Shown in pieces: positions 1 to 7,490 of a stretch of 10,095 nucleotides of DNA. The translations under genes were made by a program, and so were the position numbers. How positions within the stretch are numbered: the stretch's first letter is position 1; each line of letters starts with the position of its first letter. Below the pieces are notes generated by a model. It had not been told where the DNA came from. It saw only the letters and a program-made list of their open reading frames with translations, and did no database searches. The DNA is from JAWLBW01 sp041687475 (GTDB lineage: Bacteria > J088 > JAWLBW01), in contig JAWLBW010000160.1 in the NCBI GenBank assembly GCA_041687475.1, forward strand, positions 1 through 10,095. The letters are read 5' to 3'.

Positions 1-3000
1 CTCGCCCCGTCCGACGAAGACAAGCCCCGACTCAAGTCCATCATCGACGAACTGGTTCACGCCGGCGACGTCGTCGCCCTTCGCGGCGAGCGCTATGGCA
101 TTCCCCAGAAGATGAACCTGCTCACCGGTGTGTTGCAGGCCCACCCCAACGGCTACGCCTTTCTGATTCCCGACAAACCCGGCGAGCGCGCCGCCGATGT
201 ATTCATCGGCCGCAATGATACCGGCGACGCCATGCACGGCGACAAGGTCATCGTGCGTCTCGAGCGTTCGGGTCGTATCGGGCGGCCTGAAGGACGCGTC
301 ATTCGCGTGCTCGAACGCCGCGTCAAACGCATCGTCGGCGAATATCAGCAGGGTAAGGGCTTCGGTTACGTGGTGCCCGAAGAGGGGCGCCATCTTCACC
401 ATCTCTACATTCCGCGCGGCAGCGACAAGAAGGCCCTCGCCGGGCAGCTGGTGGTGGCCGACATCACCAAGTATCCCGAGGGCAATCGCGACCCCGAAGG
501 CGCCGTCGTGCGCGTGCTCGGAAGCCGCAGCGATCCCGATGTCGAACGGCAGGTCATCATTGAGCGCTACGGATTGTCGAATCGCTTTCCGACGAGTGTG
601 CTGACCGAGGCCAAGCAGGTTCTGAAGAAACCCTCGGTTGCCGAACTGGGCCTGCGCGTCGACCTGCGCGCCCTCAAGACCTTTACCATCGACGGCGAAA
701 ACGCCCGCGACTTCGACGACGCGGTAGCGGTACACCGCTTTCCCGATGGTCGCTTCAAGCTGTGGGTGAGCATTGCCGACGTCGCCCACTACGTGCGCGA
801 TGGCGGGGCGCTCGATAAGGAAGCGCGCAAGCGGGCGACCAGTGTCTATTTTCCCGACATGGTCATTCCCATGTTGCCCGAAGAGCTCTCGAACGACATT
901 TGCTCGCTCGTTCCCCATCAGGAACGCTTGACGATGACGGCAGAGATGGAGTTCGACAGCGAAGGCAAGATGCTTTCGAGCTCCTTCTACGACAGCGTCA
1001 TCGTAAGCAAGGAGCGCCTGACCTACGAGCAGGTTACCGCCATGCTGGTCGAGCGCGACGAAGACCTGCTGGCGCGCTACCGCTATCTCGAAGAAGATCT
1101 GCAAACCCTCGAAGAGCTGGCTTTCAAACTCAAATCGCGGCGCGACGAGCGCGGTTCGCTCGATTTCGACCTGCCGCGTCCCGACATCCTTCTCGACATG
1201 GAAGGAAACATCGAGGCCATTATCCGGTCCGAGCGCAACATCGCCCACCGCATTATCGAAGAGTGCATGCTGGTGGCCAACGAGGCGGTGGCGTCCTTCC
1301 TCATTGAAGAGGGAGCTCCTGCGCTCTTCCGCTGCCACGACGAGCCCGAAGCCGCCAAGCTCGAAGATACGCGCTACTTCCTGCACAACCTGAACCTCCG
1401 GCTCGACCAGAAGGTTACGCCGAAGGCCATTCAGCGCCTTCTGCGCCAGGTACAGGGACGCCCGCTGGCCAAACTGGTGAACGAGGTCGTGCTGCGTACC
1501 ATGAAGCACGCCTACTACACGCCGAAGAACGTGGGGCACTTCGGGTTGGCGGCTGAAAAGTATCTGCACTTTACCAGCCCGATTCGCCGTTACCCCGATC
1601 TCATCGTGCACCGCATTCTCAAGGCGGTGCTCGAGCGTGGCGGCTTGAGCGAACGTCAGCGAACCGAGCTGCGTAACGAACTCACCGACATTGCCGAATC
1701 GTCGTCGGAGCGTGAAAAGAACGCCGAACGTGCCGAGCGTGAAGTGCTTGCCCTGAAGAAGGTGCAGTTCATGGAGCGCTATGTGGGCGAGGAGTTCGAA
1801 GGCTATGTCTCGGGCGTGACCTCGTTCGGCTTCTTCGTCGAGCTCAAGGATATGTTCGTCGACGGTCTGGTGCACATCTCGAGCCTGGGCGACGATTACT
1901 ACGAATACCGCGAACGCGACCACGAGCTGCTCGGGCAGCACACGGCACGAAAGTTCCGCCTGGCCGACCAGGTTCGGGTACGGGTGGCTCGGGTCGATCT
2001 GGACAAACGCCATATTGACTTCGTGCTCGTGGGCGAGGCCCAGCGCGAAGAGCCGGAAGCCGTCGAACAGGCTCCTGCGCGGCGAGGGCGTCCGCTGCCG
2101 AAGGTGGCCTACGGCGCCGTGCACCCCGAAAACGGTACCGGACGGGGTCGCATGCGCCGCCAGCAGCAGAGCCAGCAGCCCTCGAACCGAATGCCGGCGC
2201 GTACCCCGCGCCCCGAAGAATCCGACGAAGACGATCGCCGTCGCGGCCGTGGACGTAACCGGCGCGAGCGCACCGTGCAGGCGGCCGAGCAGCCGTTGCC
2301 CCCTTCGCTGGTGCAGCCGTCGGAGAACATTGATCTCAAGGGGCCGCCGCCCCTGAATGAAGACAGCCCGACCGTGCCCCCGCCCTTTGTCGTCGAGGCC
2401 GAGAGCATCGACCACGCCGCCTCGGACGGTGAGGGCGAAGGCCGTCGCCGTCGCCGCCGTCGTGGCGGTCGCGGGCGCCGTCGTCGCGGTGCCGGCGAGC
2501 AGGGCGATGTCCTGGAGACGACGGAGTCGGCCGCGGAAGGCGGGGAAGGCGCCGAAGCCGGAGACGAATCTACCGAGGCTGCCGAAGCGCCCGCTCGAGC
2601 ACCCCGGCAGCGAGGCGAACGACGCCGTGCCGCCCCCACCGCTACCGCCGAGGCAGCCGAGGCGCAGCCCGCCGAGGCCGGCAAGGCCGAGGGCGAACCC
2701 GCCACCGAAGGCGAAGGTGGAGAAGAACATCACGAGGGCGAACTTGCCTTCGTAGCCAAGCGCCGTCGTCGCCGTCGTGGTGGCCGTGGGCGTCGTGGCC
2801 GCGGTAACGGTGAGGGTGAAGGCGGCGAGGGCGAAGAGCAGGCTGCCGAAAACGAAGCGGCCCCCGCCCGGGAAACCTCCGGGAAGCCTCCGGCGGTGTC
2901 GACGTCCGAGGCCGCGCAGCCGCAAGAGAAGAAGCCGCAAGAGAAGAAGCCAGAAGCGAAGAAGGCTGAAGCAAAGCAGCCTGAAGCCAAACCCGCCGAA

Positions 3001-3444
3001 ACGAAGACGGCCGAGCCTGCCGAGGCTTCCGAGGCGGTAGCGAGGGAAGCTGCGGGTGAACCCCGTGAGAAGCGGCCGCGATCGGGCGGCGCGGGCCGTC
3101 GCCAGGGGGCGCGTCGTGCGCCTGCCAAGGGTACTGCTGTCGCCGAGGCAACGGAAGCACCCGAAGCCAAGGCGCCTCCGGCCGCTCCCGAGAACGAAGC
3201 CCCCGAAGCATCGGCCGGAACAACGACCGCCGGCGAGGGTGCCGGAGACCAGGAGGCGGGCGAGGGCGCGCCTCGTGCGCGTCGCCGGCCCCGTGGTCGG
3301 GGGGTACGTACCCGGCGTACGCCGAAGGAAAACGGGGCTGCGGGCGAAGGCGCGGCGCAGGGTGAATCGGGCCCAACCGAGAAGCCCACGCGGCCCGCAC
3401 CGGCGCCCGAAACCGGAACTTCGACGACGGGCGGCGAAGACTGA
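1..3444 (+). CDS. rnr: Ribonuclease R (5'-partial) with a very long Arg/Gly/Glu-rich C-terminal tail
   Basis: This gene encodes a 3'-to-5' exoribonuclease of the RNB (RNase II/R) family, which degrades structured RNA processively in the cytoplasm. The reading frame is open from base 1, and codons 1-37 read like the end of the N-terminal winged-helix domain (GERYGIP), so the true start is upstream and the ATG at 112 is internal. Next come two cold-shock-like OB domains (about 112-560) and the RNB catalytic domain (about 660-1640). The motif TIDGENARDFDDAV at 685-726 keeps the four metal-binding aspartates (codons at 691, 709, 715, 718). An S1 domain follows (about 1786-2030, VGEEFEGYVSGVTSFGFFVE). 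The family normally ends soon after S1 with a short basic tail (E. coli 813 aa). Here about 470 more residues follow, alternating RRRRRRRGGRGRRRRG-like blocks with Glu/Ala/Pro stretches, and ending at TGA 3442. The nuclease assignment is secure; the role of the tail is unknown and may be RNA or ribosome binding. Confidence 0.96.
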   Translation, partial: LAPSDEDKPRLKSIIDELVHAGDVVALRGERYGIPQKMNLLTGVLQAHPNGYAFLIPDKPGERAADVFIGRNDTGDAMHGDKVIVRLERSGRIGRPEGRVIRVLERRVKRIVGEYQQGKGFGYVVPEEGRHLHHLYIPRGSDKKALAGQLVVADITKYPEGNRDPEGAVVRVLGSRSDPDVERQVIIERYGLSNRFPTSVLTEAKQVLKKPSVAELGLRVDLRALKTFTIDGENARDFDDAVAVHRFPDGRFKLWVSIADVAHYVRDGGALDKEARKRATSVYFPDMVIPMLPEELSNDICSLVPHQERLTMTAEMEFDSEGKMLSSSFYDSVIVSKERLTYEQVTAMLVERDEDLLARYRYLEEDLQTLEELAFKLKSRRDERGSLDFDLPRPDILLDMEGNIEAIIRSERNIAHRIIEECMLVANEAVASFLIEEGAPALFRCHDEPEAAKLEDTRYFLHNLNLRLDQKVTPKAIQRLLRQVQGRPLAKLVNEVVLRTMKHAYYTPKNVGHFGLAAEKYLHFTSPIRRYPDLIVHRILKAVLERGGLSERQRTELRNELTDIAESSSEREKNAERAEREVLALKKVQFMERYVGEEFEGYVSGVTSFGFFVELKDMFVDGLVHISSLGDDYYEYRERDHELLGQHTARKFRLADQVRVRVARVDLDKRHIDFVLVGEAQREEPEAVEQAPARRGRPLPKVAYGAVHPENGTGRGRMRRQQQSQQPSNRMPARTPRPEESDEDDRRRGRGRNRRERTVQAAEQPLPPSLVQPSENIDLKGPPPLNEDSPTVPPPFVVEAESIDHAASDGEGEGRRRRRRRGGRGRRRRGAGEQGDVLETTESAAEGGEGAEAGDESTEAAEAPARAPRQRGERRRAAPTATAEAAEAQPAEAGKAEGEPATEGEGGEEHHEGELAFVAKRRRRRRGGRGRRGRGNGEGEGGEGEEQAAENEAAPARETSGKPPAVSTSEAAQPQEKKPQEKKPEAKKAEAKQPEAKPAETKTAEPAEASEAVAREAAGEPREKRPRSGGAGRRQGARRAPAKGTAVAEATEAPEAKAPPAAPENEAPEASAGTTTAGEGAGDQEAGEGAPRARRRPRGRGVRTRRTPKENGAAGEGAAQGESGPTEKPTRPAPAPETGTSTTGGED
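2443..2490 (+). repeat. Arginine/glycine-rich block 1 in the RNase R tail
   Basis: In frame this reads RRRRRRRGGRGRRRRG, almost entirely CGT and CGC codons. It is nearly the same as the block at 2758-2805, so the tail seems to carry an internal duplication. Such blocks resemble the RNA-binding arginine-rich regions in the C-terminal halves of RNase E proteins. That RNA-binding role is inference. Confidence 0.8.
2758..2805 (+). repeat. Arginine/glycine-rich block 2 in the RNase R tail
   Basis: In frame this reads KRRRRRRGGRGRRGRG, followed by an acidic stretch (NGEGEGGEGEE). It is a second copy of the block at 2443-2490. Looser basic patches occur again around 3070-3120 and 3275-3330 (RARRRPRGRGVRTRR), giving a basic/acidic alternation along the whole tail. 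Confidence 0.8.
2920..3009 (+). repeat. Six-unit 15-bp (5-residue) tandem repeat in the RNase R tail
   Basis: Two exact copies of CCGCAAGAGAAGAAG (2920-2934 and 2935-2949) are followed by four degenerate copies in the same phase. They encode PQEKK, PQEKK, PEAKK, AEAKQ, PEAKP and AETKT. The 15-bp period keeps the frame, so copy number could change by slippage without breaking the gene. Lys/Glu/Ala/Pro content suggests an extended or helical, highly charged spacer. Confidence 0.85.
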
Positions 3445-3448
3445 GCGT

Positions 3449-3477
3449 TTGCCAAGGCTTACCTCGTGTGATAGGCT
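3449..3477 (+). promoter_or_regulatory. Possible sigma-70 promoter for the AMIN-domain gene
   Basis: TTGCCA at 3449-3454 matches the -35 consensus at 5 of 6 bases. A 17-nt spacer separates it from TAGGCT at 3472-3477, which keeps only the first, second and last -10 bases (3 of 6). A TG at 3469-3470 supplies an extended -10. Transcription would start near 3484, about 75 nt before the ATG at 3558. No intrinsic terminator is visible after rnr, so read-through from rnr is also possible. Confidence 0.35.
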
Positions 3478-3490
3478 GAGCCCCGACGTT

Positions 3491-3509
3491 TTACCCTGTA
3501 GTTACCCTG
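3491..3509 (+). repeat. Direct repeat TTACCCTG, 11-bp period, upstream of the AMIN gene
   Basis: TTACCCTG occurs at 3491-3498 and again at 3502-3509. The start-to-start distance of 11 bp is about one helical turn, so a protein could contact both copies on one DNA face. The pair lies just downstream of the possible promoter, where an operator would block initiation. A small inverted repeat, CAGGC-CTA-GCCTG, follows at 3513-3525. A regulatory role is inference. Confidence 0.35.
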
Positions 3510-3557
3510 GTGCAGGCCTAGCCTGGCGCCGGCTGCAACGTGAGCGGACCGACATCC

Positions 3558-4676
3558 ATGAGCAACGACAAGAAGAAGCAGGACGACCTTTTCGACGCCG
3601 AACTCTTTGACGAACCCGCCGACGACAGCGTCATGGAAGTCGAAGAGTTTGAAGACGCCACCGAATCGGCCATCGAAGTCGGCGACGACGAGATCATGGA
3701 GGCTTCGGCAGCCGATCTGCCCGTTGACGACGATCCGTTTGCCGAATTCGCTCCGCCCCCGGCGGCCCCCGCCGAGACTTTCGAGGCGGCTGAACCCGCT
3801 GCCTTCGACGAGGCTTTCGAGCCGACCGACGAGTCGGGGTACGAAGAGGCCGTAGCTCCTCCGGCGTCGACGGCGGCCTTGTTCGACGAAGTCGAGGCAG
3901 CCGAGCCCGACGAGCCGTCGGCCTTTGAAGCCGTCGAGATGGACGCCCCCATGCCCGAGGGCGTGCGCGAAATCTCGTCGAGCGACGATGGCGGCCGCAA
4001 GCGCAAGATTCAACTCGGCGTGCTCGTGGGGCTTCTGGTCGTCGCCGCCGGTGGCGGCGGTTACTACTTCTTCCTCGGCGGAGCTTCGAAGCCGGTGGTG
4101 CCGGCTGCCCGGCAGCTGCCCGCACCGAGCCGTATCGCCGAATCGGCGCCGGCGCCCGCCGAGCCCGTTGCCGCAGACGTGGCCGATGTGGCCGGAAGCG
4201 GCGAGTCGGCGATAGCCGATACGGCCGAGCCGCAAAGCCCCGAACCCGCGCCCGTTGCCGCGACGCCCGAACCGGCCGCGACGCCCGAACCCGCGCCCGC
4301 CGTGGCGCAGCAGGCTGCTCCGGCCCCGGCCCCCGAACCCGAGCCCGTGGCGGCTCCGGTGGCCCTCGGGCCGGCCGGAAAGATTGTCGACGTCGAAGCC
4401 CGGCGCGACGGTACGGTCGTCATCATCGGCGACGGCGAGTTTGAAACGGTCAAGTACTTCGGCATGAGCAAGCCGAACCGCATCGTCGTCGACGTTTACG
4501 GGGTCAAGAAGGCCTACTCCGGTTACAATCGTTCCGGCAGTGGCGCCGTGGCCAAGGTACGCAGCGGCGTGCACCCCGACAAGGTTCGCTTCGTGGTCGA
4601 CCTGTCGAAGCAGAGCGGTCCGCTTCCCCGGTATTCGGTCGACCGTACGGGTGACCGTATCGTCGTTCGTCCGTAA
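3558..4676 (+). CDS. Single-pass membrane protein with acidic N-terminus and C-terminal AMIN-like domain
   Basis: The 372-residue protein starts at ATG 3558 (MSNDKKKQ); an in-frame GTG at 3540 is an alternative, and both have only weak Shine-Dalgarno matches. Residues 1-145 are strongly acidic with recurring AAEP/AFDE/FEP patterns. A basic GRKRK cluster (146-150) precedes one hydrophobic segment (about 151-173), with no N-terminal signal peptide. This predicts an N-in, C-out inner-membrane anchor. A Pro/Ala/Glu-rich linker spans about 176-270. Residues 272-372 resemble an AMIN domain (FETVKYFGMSKPNRIVVDVYGV, then KVRFVVDL and RIVVRP split by loops), the fold found in amidase AmiC and secretin PilQ, where it binds peptidoglycan or localises envelope machines. 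No amidase or secretin domain is attached, so the role is probably envelope binding or scaffolding. The gene sits between rnr and tRNA-Val and its exact function is not recognised. Confidence 0.82.
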   Translation: MSNDKKKQDDLFDAELFDEPADDSVMEVEEFEDATESAIEVGDDEIMEASAADLPVDDDPFAEFAPPPAAPAETFEAAEPAAFDEAFEPTDESGYEEAVAPPASTAALFDEVEAAEPDEPSAFEAVEMDAPMPEGVREISSSDDGGRKRKIQLGVLVGLLVVAAGGGGYYFFLGGASKPVVPAARQLPAPSRIAESAPAPAEPVAADVADVAGSGESAIADTAEPQSPEPAPVAATPEPAATPEPAPAVAQQAAPAPAPEPEPVAAPVALGPAGKIVDVEARRDGTVVIIGDGEFETVKYFGMSKPNRIVVDVYGVKKAYSGYNRSGSGAVAKVRSGVHPDKVRFVVDLSKQSGPLPRYSVDRTGDRIVVRP

Positions 4677-4677
4677 G

Positions 4678-4719
4678 GCCGGCAGAGGCGAGGGCACGGC
4701 GCTTGGGAAATCTGCCGGC
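4678..4719 (+). repeat. 9-bp inverted repeat after the AMIN gene
   Basis: GCCGGCAGA at 4678-4686 is the exact reverse complement of TCTGCCGGC at 4711-4719, with a 24-nt loop. It starts two bases after the stop codon. No T-run follows, so it is not a standard intrinsic terminator. It may protect the 3' end of the message or act in Rho-linked termination. Confidence 0.45.
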
Positions 4720-4735
4720 AGTGGCAATTTCACCC

Positions 4736-4765
4736 TTGACGAACCCGCCGATTTTCTGATACATT
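4736..4765 (+). promoter_or_regulatory. Sigma-70-like promoter for tRNA-Val
   Basis: TTGACG at 4736-4741 matches the -35 consensus at 5 of 6 bases. An 18-nt spacer leads to TACATT at 4760-4765, which keeps the first, second, fourth and last bases of TATAAT. The region is an A+T-rich island in otherwise GC-rich DNA. The predicted start near 4772 leaves about 19 nt before the mature tRNA 5' end. Confidence 0.7.
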
Positions 4766-4790
4766 AATTCTTTTCACGTCAGGTTTCAGT

Positions 4791-4865
4791 AGGCGCGTAG
4801 CTCAGTGGGAGAGCACCACCTTGACACGGTGGGGGTCGTTGGTTCAATCCCAATCGCGCCTACCA
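4791..4865 (+). tRNA. tRNA-Val (anticodon GAC), CCA encoded
   Basis: The cloverleaf is complete. The 7-bp acceptor stem is AGGCGCG (4791-4797) with CGCGCCT (4855-4861), then discriminator A and encoded CCA. The D arm is GCTC-AGTGGGA-GAGC (4800-4814). The anticodon stem is CCACC/GGTGG around loop TTGACAC, with anticodon GAC at 4823-4825, reading GUC and GUU. The T arm is GTTGG-TTCAATC-CCAAT (4838-4854), with one G-U pair. U8, A14, U33 and the TTCRANY T loop are present. The first acceptor pair is A1-U72 rather than the usual G-C. It is transcribed from its own promoter and followed by an intrinsic terminator. Confidence 0.97.
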
Positions 4866-4873
4866 TTTTCACG

Positions 4874-4901
4874 CAGGCATCCCACTTGGATGCCTGTTTT
4901 T
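4874..4901 (+). terminator. Intrinsic terminator after tRNA-Val
   Basis: A perfect 9-bp stem, CAGGCATCC (4874-4882) with GGATGCCTG (4888-4896), has a 5-nt loop and is followed by five T residues. It begins 8 nt after the CCA end. It ends 43 nt before the chosen thrS start, so read-through may also help set thrS expression. Confidence 0.9.
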
Positions 4902-4944
4902 CATTTGTCTACCGAGCGACCAGATAGTGTACGAGACGCCTGCC

Positions 4945-6873
4945 ATGGGTAATGCGTTGGTGAATATTACGCTCCCCGACGGTTCGGTTCGCCAGATCGA
5001 GCGCGGAAAGACCATCGCCGAGTTGGCGGCTTCCATCGGTCCCCGCCTCGCGCGTGAGGCCGTGGCCGGCAAAATCGGCGACCGTGTGGTCGATCTGAAC
5101 ACGCCGCTCGAAGACGACGCGCACGTCGCCATCATTCTGCCCTCGACCGAAGAGGGCGTCGACGTCATTCGACACTCGACCGCCCACCTCATGGCCATGG
5201 CCGTGCAGGAACTCTTTCCGGGCACCAAAGTCACCATCGGCCCGGTCATCGAGAACGGTTTCTATTACGACTTCGACCGCAGCGAACCGTTTTCGGAAGA
5301 AGACCTGGCCCGCATCGAAGACAAGATGCGTGAAATCGCCAAGCGCGATTTGCCGGTATACCGCGAGGTCGTCGAGCGCGCCGCCGCCATCGAACGCTTC
5401 GAAAAGCTGGGCGAAAACTACAAGGTCGAAATCATTCGCGAGCTGCCGGGCAACGAAGCCATTACGGTGTACGGCCAGGGCGAGTGGTACGATCTGTGCC
5501 GCGGCCCCCACGTGCCGAGCACGGGCAAGCTGGGCGCCTTCAAGCTGCTGAATGTCGCGGGCGCCTACTGGCGCGGCGACGAGCGCAACCCGCAGCTGCA
5601 GCGCATCTACGGCACTGCCTGGGGCAACAAGAAGGAACTCGAAGCCTACCTGCACCAGCTTGAAGAAGCCCGCAAGCGCGACCACCGCAAGCTGGGCAAG
5701 GAGCTCGACCTGTTCTCCTTCTTCCCCATTGCGCCGGCTTCGCCCTTTTTCCACCCGAAGGGCGCTTCGGTTTACAACCTGCTGGTCGACTACATGCGCG
5801 AGCTGTACTTCCGGTACGGCTACGAAGAAGTGATTACCCCGCAGATTGCCGACGTCGAACTCTGGCGCAAATCGGGGCACTACGACAATTTCGGCGACTC
5901 GATGTACTTCACCAAGGTCGAAGAGCGCGAGTTCGCGGTCAAACCCATGAACTGCCCCGGCCACTGCGTGTATTTCGGCAGCCAGGCCCACTCGTACCGC
6001 GAGCTTCCGCTGCGCATCGCCGACTTCGGTCGCCTGCACCGCTACGAGCGTTCGGGCGTTACCGCTGGGCTGACCCGGGTTCGCACCTTCTCGCAGGACG
6101 ATGCGCACATTTTCTGCGCGCCCGAGCAGATGGAAAGCGAGATTCAGGGCTTTCTCGATCTCATTTACGAAGTTTACCGGGTCTTCGGATTCGAAGAAAT
6201 CAGAGTGGCCGTGGCCACCCGCCCCGAAAAGTCCATCGGCACCGACGAACAGTGGGAACTTGCCGAGAGCGCACTCAAGACGGCGCTGGTCAGCCGGGGC
6301 ATCGACTTTCACCTGAATGAGGGCGAAGGCGCCTTTTACGGACCGAAAATCGAGTTTCAGGTGCTTGATGCCTTGAAACGTCCGTGGCAACTTGGCACAA
6401 TTCAGGTAGACTATTCTATGCCGACGCGGTTCGGGCTTACTTACCGTACCGCCGAAGGCGGCGAAGCCACGCCGGTCATGCTGCACCGCGCGATGTTGGG
6501 GTCCATTGAACGATTCATGGGCATCTACATCGAACACTGCGCGGGCGCGTTTCCAGTGTGGCTTGCTCCCGTGCAGGCAGCTGTGCTGACCGTGAGCGAG
6601 AAAAGTCTCGCCTACGGCGCCCGCGTGACCGAAGAACTTCGGAAAGCAGGCGTGCGGGTCGAATTCGACGATGCCGATGACAAGATCGGCGCCAAGATTC
6701 GGCGCGCCCAGCTCATGAAGGTTCCCTACATGTTGGTTCTGGGGGAACGCGAAGGGCATGATCAGACGGTGGCCGTACGCACACGCACCGGCGAGCAGTG
6801 GCCGCCGATGCCGGTAAACGAATTTGTCGAGCGGGTACAGGAATTGGTACGTACCCGAAGCTCGAGCATTTAA
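4945..6873 (+). CDS. thrS: Threonine--tRNA ligase
   Basis: This class II synthetase charges tRNA-Thr with threonine in the cytoplasm and edits mischarged Ser-tRNA-Thr. The ATG at 4945 gives 642 residues, the length of the E. coli enzyme; an in-frame GTG at 4927 would add six residues not expected for the family. Domains run: TGS (about 4-66), N2 editing domain (about 67-230) with HSTAH (H77, H81) and CRGPH (C185, H189), catalytic core (about 245-540), and anticodon-binding domain (about 545-640). The zinc ligands are C337 (MNCPGH), H388 (DDAHIF) and H514 (LHRAMLGS), each three positions above E. coli C334, H385 and H511. The gene is followed 18 nt later by infC, so the two are probably co-transcribed. 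Only 43 nt lie between the tRNA terminator and the ATG, too little for an E. coli-type thrS operator, and the Shine-Dalgarno (GAG at 4933-4935) is weak. Confidence 0.97.
   Translation: MGNALVNITLPDGSVRQIERGKTIAELAASIGPRLAREAVAGKIGDRVVDLNTPLEDDAHVAIILPSTEEGVDVIRHSTAHLMAMAVQELFPGTKVTIGPVIENGFYYDFDRSEPFSEEDLARIEDKMREIAKRDLPVYREVVERAAAIERFEKLGENYKVEIIRELPGNEAITVYGQGEWYDLCRGPHVPSTGKLGAFKLLNVAGAYWRGDERNPQLQRIYGTAWGNKKELEAYLHQLEEARKRDHRKLGKELDLFSFFPIAPASPFFHPKGASVYNLLVDYMRELYFRYGYEEVITPQIADVELWRKSGHYDNFGDSMYFTKVEEREFAVKPMNCPGHCVYFGSQAHSYRELPLRIADFGRLHRYERSGVTAGLTRVRTFSQDDAHIFCAPEQMESEIQGFLDLIYEVYRVFGFEEIRVAVATRPEKSIGTDEQWELAESALKTALVSRGIDFHLNEGEGAFYGPKIEFQVLDALKRPWQLGTIQVDYSMPTRFGLTYRTAEGGEATPVMLHRAMLGSIERFMGIYIEHCAGAFPVWLAPVQAAVLTVSEKSLAYGARVTEELRKAGVRVEFDDADDKIGAKIRRAQLMKVPYMLVLGEREGHDQTVAVRTRTGEQWPPMPVNEFVERVQELVRTRSSSI
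6832..6857 (+). repeat. 7-bp inverted repeat at the end of thrS, before infC
   Basis: CGGGTAC (6832-6838) pairs exactly with GTACCCG (6851-6857) across a 12-nt loop. The hairpin lies in the last thrS codons and ends 34 nt before the infC start. It contains the palindrome GGTACGTACC (6846-6855), also found in the rnr tail. A role in thrS-infC message folding is only inference. Confidence 0.35.
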
Positions 6874-6881
6874 CCTGACTT

Positions 6882-6887
6882 AAGAGG
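6882..6887 (+). promoter_or_regulatory. Ribosome binding site deciding the infC start
   Basis: AAGAGG lies 4 nt before ATG 6892. In frame between the thrS stop (6871) and this ATG the codons are CCT GAC TTA AGA GGA TCA, with no ATT or other usual start, so the ATG is the start. Confidence 0.7.
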
Positions 6888-6891
6888 ATCA

Positions 6892-7452
<561 letters not shown>

Positions 7453-7454
7453 TC

Positions 7455-7474
7455 GGGTCGTCGCCGAACGACCT
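7455..7474 (+). promoter_or_regulatory. Hairpin just upstream of the rpmI ribosome binding site
   Basis: GGTCGT (7456-7461) pairs with ACGACC (7468-7473) over a 6-nt loop, extendable by a G-U pair (7455-7474). It fills most of the 38-nt infC-rpmI gap and ends just before the Shine-Dalgarno GGAG (7479-7482). In several bacteria L20 represses rpmI-rplT by binding an RNA structure in this place. No similarity to a known L20 site was verified, so the role is inference. Confidence 0.4.
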
Positions 7475-7490
7475 TTGTGGAGAATCTGCA

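Noticed and set aside
112..114. ATG at 112 as the start of rnr
   Set aside because: The frame is open upstream to base 1 and encodes the end of the RNase R winged-helix domain, so the start is outside the window.
2920..3009. Repeat cluster as a CRISPR array
   Set aside because: Units are 15 bp, contiguous, without spacers, and in frame within a coding sequence.
2109..3455. Several Arg/Pro/Ser/Ala-rich open frames in other frames of the rnr tail
   Set aside because: They come from repetitive GC-rich codons. The RNase R frame continues without interruption from the S1 domain and has coherent charged repeats.
3459..4733. 424-codon minus-strand open frame opposite the AMIN gene
   Set aside because: It is low-complexity (Gly/Arg/Val-rich) and antisense to a frame with a clear membrane segment and AMIN-like domain.
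4927..4929. GTG at 4927 as the thrS start
   Set aside because: ATG 4945 gives the usual 642-residue length and aligns the zinc and editing residues with a constant small offset; the six extra residues match nothing in the family.
4909..6759. 616-codon open frame on the minus strand opposite thrS
   Set aside because: It mirrors a certain, motif-complete thrS codon for codon. In GC-rich genes few stops fall on the opposite strand, and the predicted protein shows no recognisable domain.
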